DNA of 64,000 bases from Ananas comosus (GCF_001540865.1 NC_033631.1:11494808-11558807), one strand, 5' to 3'. Counted from the stretch's first letter, positions 34,884 through 47,085 are shown. Notes: generated by a model from the sequence alone, not told the origin. Translations and numbers: made by a program.

Positions 34884-35620
34884 GATATTTCATAGTGGAG
34901 ATTGATAAACAATCATAAAATTACCACCTATTTTAACTTTTACTGCAATCTTTTTTTCTGCTGCAGTGGTGATAGAGAGATAGAGAGAGATCGAGAGGGT
35001 TCAGCAGTATATATTTATGTTAATTCTCGTGTCAAGCCCCCATCTTCTTTCGGGATATTTAAACATGTCCGTCCAGTTAATTTAAAAGAATTGAAAGGAC
35101 ATATAGAATGGATTAGGAGCATCCATGGTAGCTAGCGTTTGTTTTGGTCCTTTGCTTATCAATTGTACTAATATTGCACTAGTGCCATTTTAACTTGGCT
35201 TCTCGTTCTATCTAAGGCTGACGTGGTGGAGCTATAGTTTTTTCCGGCTTGTGCGAATTTTTTATTTTTTTTATTTTTACGATGTAAATTTTTATAGAAA
35301 CACAGATCACTTATTTTAAGGTGCCATTTGGCAATTCTCTGTTCTTAGAACTCGTCTTTATTATAAAAATAAAAATGCCACAGCAAGAGAGAAAAAAAAG
35401 GAAAGTTTTGCAGCATTCTTTAATGCTATTCGCAGTCTCACTCTTAGAACAAGACCTGCACGAAGCATTTCTTTCTTGCAAAACTTATGCCACAGGAGAG
35501 TATTCGGGGACAACAGAGAGAATGAGAATAAACCGTATTAATAAACCGGCGAATTGACCAAAAAAAAATGCAATTAGAAAATTGTAGCGGTTGCATACAA
35601 CTCGATCTCACGTCCCACGG
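34884..35620. other. 3' flank of the BZR-type gene
   Basis: Contains the likely 3' UTR and polyadenylation region, then AT-rich DNA up to the next promoter. No further gene recognised. Confidence 0.4.
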
Positions 35621-35630
35621 GATATATAAG
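35621..35630 (+). promoter_or_regulatory. TATA box of the small secreted protein gene
   Basis: GATATATAAG lies about 135 bp upstream of the ATG at 35759, giving a 5' UTR near 100 nt. Confidence 0.6.
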
Positions 35631-35758
35631 CTTTACACCGTAGAGCTTCGGAGACACCGAGACGCCTATTTCTATTCCGATTTCTACTCCTCCCTCGACT
35701 CAATACAATCTCTGACCTGTGTTTCCACCCCCGACCACGTTCCCCTTCTCCCTCGCCC

Positions 35759-36091
35759 ATGTCGATGGCCCCTTCGACCTCGGCAGCTGCGGCTAGGGTT
35801 TCGCTGGTGCTCTCGCTCCTCATCTTCGCGTCCTCGATCTCGGTCTCCTCCTCCTCCTCCTCCTCCGCATCTCCCAAAAAGATCCTCGCCCACGCGTCGG
35901 CGGCGGCGACGGCGGGAGGGGCGGAGTGTCGGGAGCTGGGGTCGAGGGAGGAGTGCGCGCGGAGCCCGCGGCGGTGCCGGTGGTGCCGCAGCGACGCGAT
36001 CGACGACATGTGCTTCGGATCCGCCGAGGCGTGGCGCCTCCCCCACCAGGTCTTCTCCTGCGATCCAATTCCAGTCGCCGCCGCGTCCTAG
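35759..36091 (+). CDS. Small secreted six-cysteine protein of unknown function, 110 aa
   Basis: A single-exon, GC-rich frame. A hydrophobic segment at about 13-28 (RVSLVLSLLIFASSISV) is a signal peptide, followed by a poly-Ser spacer. The C-terminal half has six cysteines (57, 66, 73, 76, 85, 101) in the pattern C-x8-C-x6-C-x2-C-x8-C-x15-C, with RRCRWCRSDAIDDMCF and EAWRLPHQVFSC. I recall similar short uncharacterised proteins in other plants with the CRWC...DDMCF...AWRLP.QVF.C signature, which supports a real gene. Function is unknown; six cysteines suggest up to three disulphides in the apoplast or secretory pathway. MSM at 35759 is the first ATG after the TATA box, and a second ATG three codons on would serve equally. 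It lies about 0.9 kb downstream of the BZR-type gene. Confidence 0.75.
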   Translation: MSMAPSTSAAAARVSLVLSLLIFASSISVSSSSSSSASPKKILAHASAAATAGGAECRELGSREECARSPRRCRWCRSDAIDDMCFGSAEAWRLPHQVFSCDPIPVAAAS

Positions 36092-37396
36092 TTCCTAGTA
36101 TTCCCCTCTCCTCTCTCCAGAAGCTTCTATTTTTTTTTTTTTCTTTTCCTCTAATTTCTCGTACTTGCTTCGATCTGAGTAGCCTCAATCTCCTTTTGAG
36201 CTCCCCTGTAAGAAAAAAGGAAAAAAAAAAAAAAAAACTGGTATGTGTGTATGTGTTCTTTTTTTTTTTTTTTGTTTTGTTTTAATTATTTTTACACGGA
36301 TCTGCAATTGGAAAGTACAAAGAAAAAAAAAGAAAAGGAAAAAAAAAAGCCTGAGTTAGGGATTAGGATTCGTTCACCACCTTATAGAAGAGAGGCACGC
36401 TTCTGATGCTCTGAATCAGTTTATGGTTGATTTATGATAGTTATGTAGGTTTATCAACACTTGCTTATTTTATAGTAACAGTTGGGCAGCTCTCGTAAAC
36501 CTCTTTCTTCTTCTTCCTTTTTCCCCTTATTTTTTGGGGGATGTAGAAACACTACTGGATTCAAGAACTTCGCCCGTGAAGTGTTACTATTTCTCTAGTC
36601 CAATGCACTGGTAGGGGGAAAGAAGGGTAAGATCAATGCTTAAAATCCAAATCGAACTAGTCCGATTATGACCCAGAATTGGGAACAGTTCAGTTCAGTT
36701 CAGTTCAAGCGTGTAAAATTGGAAACCCCCCCAAAAGAAAACCATTTTAAACCATTCGAACAGGTTGGTTCAAAAGGGTAGCATTCCCAGGCCCAGCCAC
36801 ACAAGCCAGATCCAAGCTCGCACTTTAATGGAAAAGAAGATAAAAAGAAATCGTACATAATTTATCTGAATTATAGATAATTTTAATTTAGCTATCTAAT
36901 TTTTCAAAAATTTTACTGGTCAATTTTTCGATTCGTTTGACCTGAATCAGTCGATAATATTTTTATTTTAAAATTTGAATATATCGTTTATTTTCACAAA
37001 TTTAGATAGCATGCTTCGTGCCATTCTCGCAATTATAATTTATTAAAATAAATAATTAATTGTATAGTCAAAGTATTATTACTTGATTCAAAATCAAATA
37101 AATTAAAACATTAATTAGTAAAATTATTATTTAAAAAATTAATTTAAAATAATTTATAGTAAGATGAATTATACACTTTTTTGTATAGAGGAAAAGATTT
37201 CTTCTTTTTAAAGTTTGGTTTAGCTTTTAACAATTTGTGGGTGAGAGAAGGAAAAGGACGCTTAAAACTGAAGTATCTTGTGAGCTTATTATTGGTCCTT
37301 TTCTTTTATCTTCCCCCCATCACATCACATGCCTAATCTTTTAATTTGATGTTACCGATTGGTGGGACTTAATGAACTCTAGGGTAAACGTTTTGA

Positions 37397-37437
<41 letters not shown>

Positions 37438-37533
37438 CATATTAAAGTGCCAGTAATGCTTCAATACAAATTAAAGAGGGTGTGTCAGTAATGCTTCAAT
37501 ACAAATTAAAGAGGGTGTGTGTATGTGTGTGTG

Positions 37534-37566
<33 letters not shown>
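36092..37566. other. Intergenic DNA with simple repeats
   Basis: The 3' flank of the small protein gene has T-, A- and GT-rich tracts. Also present: a (TTA)n run (37399-37435), a duplicated CAGTAATGCTTCAATACAAA word (37449 and 37488), then GT, CT and TA runs before a foldback MITE. No gene. Confidence 0.45.
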
Positions 37567-37567
<1 letters not shown>

Positions 37568-38118
37568 GAGGATAGGACTAATATACTCTTATGAGTATTG
37601 GGTCTTTCATACTCATAAGTTATTTTTGATGATAGAGCTTCCGAATCGACGATCCACTCCGTTAAATATGATTTAGAGTATTTAAAATTTCTAAAAAATA
37701 AATTTCATAATTTTTGAAATTATAATAAAGTTCATCAAACGAGTATAAAATGAACAGTCGAAATTGAACGACGGCTTAAAAATGGATGATCAGATCCTTC
37801 AATTTAAAATCGGAGTTATTGATCTTTATCTATATAGTGAATAGAATTTTCTATCAAAAATTTAACCGATTCCAATTTTTTTAAACCGTTAAACTAGCAA
37901 ATATCTCATACCGGCCGCTAAAAATTGTTAATTTTATGAACTTTTGATTGTAAGATAATTGATATCGAAAAATTATAAAATTTGACTTCTAGAAGTTTTA
38001 AATGCTCGAGATAATATTTAACGGTATGGATCGTCGATTCGGAAGCTCTATTATCGAAAATAACTTATGAGTACGAAGGCGGTCGTACTCATAAAAGTAT
38101 AGTAGCCGGACTCTATAT
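37567..38118. mobile_element. Long-type foldback MITE, copy at 37.6 kb
   Basis: About 552 bp between (TA)n runs. The outer inverted repeats contain ATACTCATAAGTTATTTTTG on the left and AAAATAACTTATGAGTACGA on the right. Deeper pairs include CGAATCGACGATCCACTCCG and CGGTATGGATCGTCGATTCG, so most of the element can fold on itself. No open frame. Confidence 0.8.
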
Positions 38119-38130
38119 ATATATATATAG

Positions 38131-38690
38131 AATTAGGTTACTATACTATCTATAGTATCAGAGTTCCGGTACTATATTCTTGTTTTCGATCTTAGGGTGT
38201 TCAAATTAATGGTCCACACCGTTAAATATGATATAGGGTATATAAAGTTCTTAGGAATAAAATTTTAGTTTTTTTCGACATCGTTTACTTAGTAAATAAA
38301 TTATGTCAAAATGGACGGTGGAAATTGAATAATCTTTAAAATTTAAGCATATGACTTTTAAATTCAAGATCAAGAATGTTAATCTTAATCTAAATAGTTT
38401 AAAATATTTTCTATCAAAATTTGAAGAAATTTAGATTCTTCTACACCATTAAACTTCAAACTCGTCATAGTAGCCATTAAAAATTGACAATTTTGAAGTG
38501 GTTTGATCATAAAGTAAACTATGTCGAAAAAATATAAAATTTTATTTCTAAAAATTTTAAATACCTTAGATCAGTTTTAACGGTGTGGATCGTCGATTTG
38601 AGTACCCTAAGATCATAAACGAGACTATAGTATCTGAGCCCCGATACTATAGATAGTATAGGAGACTAGCTCTATAAATATATATGTAGA
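38131..38690. mobile_element. Long-type foldback MITE, copy at 38.4 kb
   Basis: About 560 bp, abutting the previous copy across a (TA)n run and ending in another TA-rich stretch. Left TACTATCTATAGTATCAGAG pairs with right TATCTGAGCCCCGATACTAT and TAGATAGTATAGGAG; inner AATTAATGGTCCACACCGTT pairs with AACGGTGTGGATCGTCGATT. Confidence 0.8.
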
Positions 38691-39561
38691 GTCCGGCTAC
38701 TATCTATTAACCTAAATGAATTCCCAATGTTTTTTACCACATGGCAAGTTTTCTTTCAACCTTACTACCCCTTTTTTTGAACTCACATTTGTTCTTGGCT
38801 TTTCCGCTCCCCTCCTCTTCATTCAATGACAAGTAATTAATGTGCTCTTTAATTTATATGTTACTTATTTTTCTCTTCAATATTAGTCATTTCTTCTCCC
38901 TCAAATCTCTTTTCAACGCCAAACCCTTCACCTCCCAATCCTTTGAAATCATGAAAATTAATTAATCGAAAATGCAACATTTAATTATAGGCACTATATT
39001 CCACAAATAAATCGGCTTTATAACACCAATCCACCCCCACCTCCATTAATCCCCCACTTCCCTCTCTTTTGCATGACCTCTTATTTTTCATGCAAAAAAA
39101 ATATCATCATTTAATTTTTCACCCAATACTCATCTAGCTCTCTCTCTCTTATTGTGTTAACGAAGATGATGAGGACGATGAAGAAGAAGAAGAAGAGCAT
39201 GCGAAGAACGTTGTCTCCTTCGAGAAGCATCGTTCCGCAAAATCGAGCCGCGGCTCATATAAGTGCCCACTAGGTTAATTTAGTTGCGCTGGAGCTAGCT
39301 CTTTTTTATTTTTCACAACGGAATGTTTAAGATGCACATAATACGATAAAATTATATGTCTCTTACTGTATTTCGATGATTTTAAAATATATATATAAAC
39401 TTCTAACTATAATTTATTTTTTTAATAGTTGAATTTAGTCATACAAATTGATTATGTTTAACATGGTTATAGCTTCTTAGACATCAATAAGTTGTGAATA
39501 TAAATTTTATTACAATTTTGTTTCTATTATCTACCCGCTGCATCGCGCGGGTCTCTATACT
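38691..39561. other. Intergenic DNA, nothing recognised
   Basis: AT-rich, with a purine-rich GAAGAA tract at about 39175-39200. No gene or bounded element. Confidence 0.4.
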
Positions 39562-39785
39562 AGTGCTAGTAATAGCACGAAGCACTTGGTGTTACCAAGT
39601 TTTTCGCCGTTAGATTTACCCTTTTGATTATTTTCATCCGTTAGATCATACTATTCAACGAACCATCCACTTAACTATAGGGGGTCCACATCATCCTAAC
39701 CGCACATCTCTTAATCCAATGGCCAAAAACTTGATAGCACCAATGACTTGGTGCTATTAATAGCATAGTAGCCTAGTTCTATATA
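39562..39785. mobile_element. Short-type foldback MITE
   Basis: In reverse orientation to 28392-28650: left CTAGTAATAGCACGAAGCAC with TTGGTGTTACC, inner GTTAGATCATACTATTCAAC and GGGGTCCACATCATCCTAAC, right ACTTGGTGCTATTAATAGCA before TATATATG. Confidence 0.7.
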
Positions 39786-39799
39786 TGTATATAGTGTAT

Positions 39800-40055
39800 T
39801 GTTGTTATACTTTCCAAAGCATAACGAAATTCGTACTTCTAACTTTTTGATCTTTAGATTAAGAATGGTACAGCTATGATAATAATGATCCTTCTAGAAT
39901 TGAGTGATTTTTTTATCATTAAGTGGCCCCCATAAAGTAATAATATTAATCCAAAAATTACGAAGGATCAAAGAGGTTGATCCAAGAACTAAAAGGTCGG
40001 AAGTATCAATTACTTTATACTTTCGAAAGCATAATAACTCTGCACTCTCTCTCTC
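39800..40055. mobile_element. Probable foldback MITE, related type
   Basis: Left TTATACTTTCCAAAGCATAA and right TTTATACTTTCGAAAGCATA ends, inner GAATGGTACAGCTATGATAA and AAAGTAATAATATTAATCC. It resembles the short type in layout, with weaker inverted symmetry. TA- and CT-rich flanks. Confidence 0.45.
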
Positions 40056-40459
40056 TATATATTTAGATGGATAGACAGATAAAAAGATAAATATATAGTA
40101 ACAATCACTAGTTCACTTACACATAAGCACACAGAAAAAGAGAGAAGAGATGGAAAAATATTTCAGGGATACTCATTTTCGCTAATAAACCTAATGTATG
40201 GGCCTCCGTCACTTTGAGCCTGGAAAAGCCCATTACACCAATTTTCAATGGATGGTCCAACCCGTTTCAAAGTTATATTTTTTAGAATTTTTTTTTTTTA
40301 ACTAGTTATTTGCAACTACCCTTCCATGTAAACTTAAGTACTTTTCAAGAGTATTATCATCTCCAAAGTTAAATATAGCCATAGCCCATACGAAGAAGAA
40401 AAATCAATGCCAAATTACAAAAAATTCGAACATGTTTGCCTGTATCTCTAATATTAATC

Positions 40460-40572
40460 CACCTATCATAAGTAGCACAGTTGGTTAAAAAAATTGCTTC
40501 ATATTTTTTGCTGAATTTATTTGTAAAAAAAATGAACAAAACAGATAGCAAGTTACGTTTTCTCTCAAAAAA
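40460..40572 (+). mobile_element. Degenerate SINE copy
   Basis: Plus strand: only the 3' part is recognisable (GCTGAATTTATTTGTAAAAA, AATGAACAAAACAGATAGCA, AGTTACGTTTTCTCTC plus A6), with a weak A-box-like GTAGCACAGTTGG upstream. Confidence 0.45.
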
Positions 40573-43194
40573 ATTTCCTAATGGACTAACCATTAGGAGC
40601 TTACATGGTTTGGTCCTAAGCGGAACCAAACCAAATAAGACTATTTAGTTTAGTTTATATTGTTTTCGATTTGATTCAATTTTCAAATTTACTAAAATTT
40701 GGTTTTCGATTTCCATTCGATTTGAACGTATTTCTTAGCCGAACCCAAACCGAAAACTGAAGAGTATTATATTTTACATTTCTTATCTAAACTATTTATT
40801 AAAATTTTATATTAAAGATCAAATCTTGATCATATAGGTTAGATGTGCTTTGAAATTTAGTTATCGACTTTAATTTTGCGTTTCTGATTTGTGGATAGTT
40901 TTGAGATACGATAAATTTAAAAAAAAAAATTTGTGAAAAAAAAATAAATATTTGTGTTAGGTAGCAAAAGGCTTAGGCTCCGCCAACCCAACGATGAAGA
41001 AACCAGTTAACGAATTTTTTTTTCCTTGTGCCCTAGAGGGGATATAGCATATTGTACTTTTCACAATCTCTTTTTGACAATAAACTTTGCTTTTACTTTT
41101 TTTACTTAATTTATTTTATTTTGTAACTCTTTATTTTTAATTTTTAAGAATTTGTAACTACATACACAATAGTATAAATTTAGAAAAAAAAATTCAATGC
41201 AATAGCCGAATTTTTTATCCTGAATTTTTAATTGATGAATATATAATTTTCGTATGAATAGTATATTTGAATAATTCACGAAATTATTTTTTAATTTATA
41301 TTTTTTAATAAATTTAAAAATTAAAATAAGAATTCTATTCGAATATAATTCCTACTTTAATTTTTATCGAATATCCACGGATGCGGGACCCACAATGCAC
41401 ACTGTCGTCTCTTCTTTCCGGGTATGAATCCGACAACAAGTCAGCCACGTGACGTCGGAGTCAACGCACAAATCAAAGAGACAGCTGGACTTATCCACAA
41501 AAAAAAATAAAAATAAAAACACTTCACGATCCCACCGTCCGATTCCTGCAAGTGGGGATGCGTAGCACCGCGTTTTCTCGGGATTCCAAATTTCCTGGCG
41601 GCGCCGGGAGAAAGCCCACGTGTGTTTAGATTACTAATTTTGAGTACCTAACTTTTTTCCACCATTTTGAATTGATCATTTATTTTTTTTTCAAATTTTA
41701 ATTTTAATTTTAATGTTCAATTTTTTAATTTATTACTGAGTTAGTCAACAATGGTTTTTTTAAAAAAAATTTGAATGCATAATTTATTTTTACATATTTA
41801 GTTAGCATTTTTTATATAATTAACATAACTATAAATTTATTAAAATAAAAATTAGTAACAAAATTACCATTTCAGATATAAAAATATACAGTAATATTGA
41901 CCCTTTATTATTATTATGTTACTAGATAGTCAATTTGAAGGTGAAACTAATATGTTTTTACTGCTATTTAAAATATCAATCTAATATAAAGAGAATTTGT
42001 TGGTATAATCTTAGCACCTTTCATTTTTTATGTGTACAGTAGATATCACACGAATTATGAAATAAATATTGACCGTAAGAATATAAAACAAATTAAGTTT
42101 ATATTATCAAAAAACATTACAAGACAATCGAACATAGAGATTTTTTTTTAAAATTGAGAAGTTTGAGAAGGAGGATGGAAAAAAGAAGAAGAAGAAGAAG
42201 AAGAAGAAGAAGAAGACACCAATGAAGTGTCGGAATTATGCCATCTAAATACAATTTTTCTTAAGAGAAAATTTCCATCTTCATAATTTCCAAGCGAGTT
42301 GCAAAAGATATTGATAATGCCAATCATTTTTTATCTTTAGTGAACTTACAAAAGTCTTAGCCATTGTTCTCATGCTTAAGAAACGATTTAAGGATTCAAG
42401 AATTTGTTACCAATTGCCATACAGTTTCGTTGAAAATTAAATTGATAGTCGTCCATGCGCGTCCGTATTAATTGGAACCTGACAAACTGGTGAGTCAAAT
42501 TTTCAAATTAAAATAATTGGCCAAAATAATTTTTCAAAATGATCAATAATTGATAACTAGTATGAGGTGCAACTGTGGTCTTGATTCGACCACATATCGA
42601 ATGTTTGCTTTTCTTTTTCCTTTTCTTTAAAAAATTTGGGATAATTTAAGTGTAAATTAAAAAGGTGCTCGTTCGAGTTACCTACTTTCATGGATGATCA
42701 AACCTACAAAATGATAAATCCGTTTGTGTTAGGGTGTGGTTTGGATGCAGTTTTCCTCAATTTCATGCACAAAAATTTTTGCTCACTATCCATTAGCACA
42801 TTTAATAGTTAGTATTCAAAATTTCAAATTTAAAATTTAATTACTTTATATTCTAACTAAGTTTAATTTTAAAAGATGAACAGAGTGAATAATATGTTAC
42901 ACTGGATTCACTAGTGAGTTCGTCTTGCGTTTAGTTAAACCCGTAAAATAGTGAGATAAAACTACAACTCAAGACGCGCAACCAATTAATCGACATGGCC
43001 TAGCAAATGGTTCGGTCCAAGAGCGTTGGAGAATTTCTAAAACAGGATCTGGATTAAGTTTGCAAAACTTGTGGTACCGTCAAGTATAAAAATCTTGGAA
43101 CAAATTTAGAAACTGGAACTGGGAAATGTAACTTTTGCTTTGCGAATTAACTCTAGAACACATCAATTTTTTTCGTCTTTTATTTTGTTACGTC
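40573..43194. other. Intergenic DNA, nothing recognised
   Basis: AT-rich, with a GC-richer patch at 41370-41640 that contains ACGTG words but no coding sequence, and a (GAA)n run at 42183-42217. No gene or bounded element supported. Confidence 0.4.
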
Positions 43195-43308
43195 CGTTTT
43201 CCGTTCCTTTCTGGAGGCCCTGGCTGCTTCCATTATGTAAGCCTAATTCATTTCCCTAATGAATGAAGCAGGTAGCTCGCTACCTATTTCTCAAAAAAAA
43301 AAAAAAAA
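43195..43308 (+). mobile_element. LINE 3' tail
   Basis: Plus strand: GAGGCCCTGGCTGCTTCCAT, GTAAGCCTAATTCA, AATGAATGAAGCAGGTAGCT..CGCTACC and CTATTTCTC followed by A16. Matches the tails at 19527, 27925 and 52519. Confidence 0.65.
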
Positions 43309-43391
43309 CTAGATAAATTGAAGAAAAAAATACAGATATCGCCTTTCGGCTTATAATAAATTGCGATCAAATTCTAACCTCTGCTTAAATA

Positions 43392-43392
43392 A

Positions 43393-43440
<48 letters not shown>

Positions 43441-43973
43441 AGTCTTCTGTACTTTCGAAAGTACGGAGACCTCCGTACTTGTAAGTTATTTTCGATGATA
43501 GGAAATTCGATTCGACGATCGGCTCCGTTAAGTATAATCTATCCTATTAGAACTATTTAGAAATCAAATTTTATAATTTTTTGACATCATTTACCAAGCG
43601 ATTAAAAAGTCTAAAAAATAACTATTTTAATGACCGATGTGGCACGTTTTTAAGTTCAACGGTGTAGAAATATTCAAATTAGATGAAAATTTAATAGAAA
43701 ATTCTACTTAACATCAATAGTAAGACCAATACTTCCGATTTGAAATTTGAGTCCTTTATCACTGTTTTTTATGAGATTTTCATTTTCAGCCGTTCATTTT
43801 AAGGCTACTGGTTTACTGGACAAACGAAATCAAAAAATTATGAAATTTGGTTTCTAGGTAGTTCCAACAGCGTAGATCATGTCTAACGGAACCGATCGCG
43901 GAATCGGATGTCTAATTATTGAAAACAACTTACAAGTACGAAGGCTCCCGTACTTTCGAAAGCATAGGAGCCT

Positions 43974-44009
<36 letters not shown>

Positions 44010-44186
44010 ATATATATATATATATATATATATATTGAGAGAGAGATAGCATGTTATCTTTTTTATTTATTTCATTTAGAAATAAACTTAGTTGAAAATA
44101 TGAATCAACTAGCTAGGATTCGAACTTGGGACTTTAGATACCAACCACCAACTAAGCCTTTGCCATTTGCGCTAGGGACAGTCGGT
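43392..44186 (-). mobile_element. SINE copy whose tail region was invaded by a foldback MITE
   Basis: The SINE body is at about 44034-44186 on the minus strand (B-box region GGATTCGAACTTGG on the plus strand, hairpin region GATAGCATGTTATC). Its target duplication ACCTCTGCYTAAATA is found at 44187-44201 and, 800 bp away, at 43377-43391 (one mismatch). The long-type foldback MITE at 43430-43985 and microsatellites now separate the SINE tail from its target site. Confidence 0.7.
43430..43985. mobile_element. Long-type foldback MITE nested at a SINE tail
   Basis: Left TACTTTCGAAAGTACGGAGA and TTGTAAGTTATTTTCGATGA; right AACAACTTACAAGTACGAAG and CGTACTTTCGAAAGCATAGG. Inner TCGACGATCGGCTCCGTTAA pairs with CTAACGGAACCGATCGCGGA. 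Flanked by TA/GA runs on the left and CT/TA runs on the right. Confidence 0.75.
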
Positions 44187-44201
44187 ACCTCTGCCTAAAT
44201 A

Positions 44202-46564
44202 TAACTGTTATTTTTAAATAAATAAATAGCCACCCTACCTTACTTGTTAACACCGATCAGTACTAAAAAATAATATAATTCAAATACAGATGTTTTTTTT
44301 TTTCATTTTTAGAATACCGATCTTAATATAGTTCATTGTCTTCTCTAAGTTGTTTAATGAAATACTGTTTTTTAATTATACCAATTTTCATCGATTGGAT
44401 TTTTGAAAATTCTTTGTAGGTGGAAAAAAATAAGTACTTATCGTACTTGTTTTACTAAGACGCACTTTATAAATAAACTTTAAGCATTCATTTGGTTCGA
44501 AATTAAAGGGTGGAATAACTCCTTAACCCCAAAGTTATTTTCAAACACCTAATTTGGAGAGCGGGGTTAGCTAACACTCAATTTGGAGAATGGAGTTAGC
44601 TAATCCTACTCTAAATGGACTATTCTGGAATAGTTAATTTGGGCCCACCCCACCCCACTACTCCAACCAAACAAAACTATTTTACTCACTATCCTTCTTT
44701 TCTCACCTACTCCAATCAAATACTATTTTATTTATATCTAGACTAAACTCAATTCTCAACCAAATATAAAATTACTCTAATCCCATCTTAATCCTGAATT
44801 TAACTCTATTTTTGAAATAACAAGTTTTTACTTAAATCCGAACCAAACCGTGGCTAAAAATAAGTAGAGTACTTCAAAAACGTGATAAGAATTTTTGTTC
44901 ACGTGGAGCCTCACACCTAACAATATTTACTATTTCACCCTAATTATTATTATTTTTATATAATACATATTCTCCGAGTTGACTCGGAGTCGCCTTACGA
45001 GTCAAAACGACGTACGCAGACCACATAAATACGAAAACGATACTATTAGAAATTCTTCACCCACTTTACGCGCTATACATGACAATTACAAACTGTGTTC
45101 TCTGGACCAGCATCAGCTCAATTATTGAGGCACACTTCACCCACATGTCATAGCTAGTTCTTGTCCTATTTTGTAACACTTTTACCTACAAAGAATCTAC
45201 ATTTATATAATCTCATTTGGAATAATTAATAAAAGGATTTAAAATTTTGAGTTATATTAATGGGCGAAGATCTTAGTAGGCTTTAGTTTTCGTGTTCCAT
45301 GAGTATAAATTTTTTTTTTTATCAAAATTACTTTAATTAATTGAGTTACTTTATTTAAGAATCAATATAGTTTTAGAGCCGACCAACATTTATAAAAAAA
45401 AAATTGGCGCTAGCAAGTTAAAAAAATTCTTTATCTACAATCACAAAAGCTTTATAACAATAAGACCTAAAACACAATAAGTATTTCAAAAGTAAACATA
45501 TAAAGTTATATAAACTATTTAAGATAAGATATTGATCTAATTAAATTTGTCAAAATAAACAAACACCCAACTGTCGTAGAAGAGAGATCAAATCAATCAA
45601 TTTAACTATTTAGACAGTTCAATAGTAAACTTAAAACTTGATAATTCAATCAATTTCAGTACATTTTTTTTTTCACTTAAAGGTACAAAAAAAGCCAATT
45701 CTCAGCTACCTATAAATAACTCTGGAGCAATGGTAAGTTTACAACTCACTTTAGATTGTTATTCTACAAACCCAGAAGTTTTTTTTTTAAATAAATCTTA
45801 TCAATTTTGTTTATTAAAAAATAAAATATATATTAATTTTTATAATATTTGGATGAAAATTTGTTATTGTAATTTTTTTTAAAAATTAAAGTCATGACAT
45901 TTCGCATAACATTGTCACTGCATACTGTTAGAATAAAACAAATGAAGTGTTTGGTTCAAAATTGAAATAAAAATAAAAAATAAAATTGGATAGTATTAGA
46001 ATGGAAATAAAATGACAAATCATCTAAAAATATTTGGTTCAATATTAAAATGAAAATCAGAATGAACATATAAAATTTTGAGTGAACGTTTTGGTTAAAA
46101 GAGAGGAGATAAATGAAAGAAAATGAGAGGAAGGTATTTGTGAGAGTTCATTCTGAATTCAAAATCAGATTGGATCACAAATAAATTTGATCATTTTTCT
46201 TTCAGAGTGGAATGATAATTAAAATTCGATATCTTTAAAATAAACAATAACTATTAAAATTAATAAATTTTATTTCAATTTTATAGTCTAAATCAAGTTA
46301 TCCAAACTGGCCGTAAATTTAACTTAATATCTAATATTTCTCCTACCATCCAAATTCTAGCACATATACATTGGACAGTGCGCACCAGATTGTATCATTA
46401 TTATTTTTTGAAGTAAAACCACTAAACTCTTTCCATGCGCATTTAATTATTTTTGGCTTCAAATCCAATTTGAATCTCGAAACCTAACAGTAGGAGACAG
46501 ACAAAAATATCTATCTATCAATCAGACTATTGCCGACAGCATTAATATATATGCATATTTGTTT
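44202..46564. other. Intergenic AT-rich DNA, possible old MITEs
   Basis: 44483-44870 has weakly inverted ends (CATTTGGTTCGAAATTAAAG and AAATCCGAACCAAACCGTGG), and 45940-46320 opens with GTGTTTGGTTCAAAATTGAA and closes near CTAAATCAAGTTATCCAAAC. Both look like degenerate MITEs, but I found no target duplication. No gene. Confidence 0.35.
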
Positions 46565-46949
46565 GGGAAAACTTTAAATACCCTTACGTGTTTTTACATG
46601 ATTTAAAATGTATCAAGTTAGTACCCTATAATTTTGTATTTTTACACTTTAATATTCTGTGATTTCAGGTGTATCAAATTAGTATTATTTGGTTTTATTT
46701 TTGTATCAGTACCTTATGGTTTCAATATTTTTTTTATTATCTATTTTGGGATATATAATTTAACAAAATATTAAATTACAGGGTACTAAAGTGAGAAAAT
46801 GCGAAACCACATGATACTAACTTGATACACTTAAAATTATAGAGTACTAAAGTGAAAAAATGTGAAATGATAGAGTACTAATTTGATACACTTTAAATTA
46901 TATAGTATTAAAATAAAAAAATACGAAACCACGGAACGGAAGTTTTTTC
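46565..46949. mobile_element. MULE-type MITE, copy B, upstream of the receptor kinase gene
   Basis: A relative of 11670-12026: left GGGAAAACTTTAAATACCC, then AATGTATCAAGTTAGTACCC; right GAAACCACGGAACGGAAGTT. More diverged, with no clear target duplication. Its right edge is about 197 bp upstream of the ATG at 47146. Confidence 0.65.
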
Positions 46950-47085
46950 TTTTTTTTTTATAATGTCGCCCCGCTTTCAAAGTTATTGGCCACCATCTTC
47001 CATTTCCCGTGACAATCATTTCCCCACACTCTCCGCTCACTCTCTTCCCAGCTCCGCTAAAGAAGCTCGAGAACGCGCGCGCGCG

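Noticed and set aside
35608..36188. Overlapping minus-strand frames opposite the small secreted protein
   Set aside because: Arg/Glu- or Pro-rich shadows of GC-rich coding DNA; the TATA box, signal peptide and cysteine pattern favour the plus strand.
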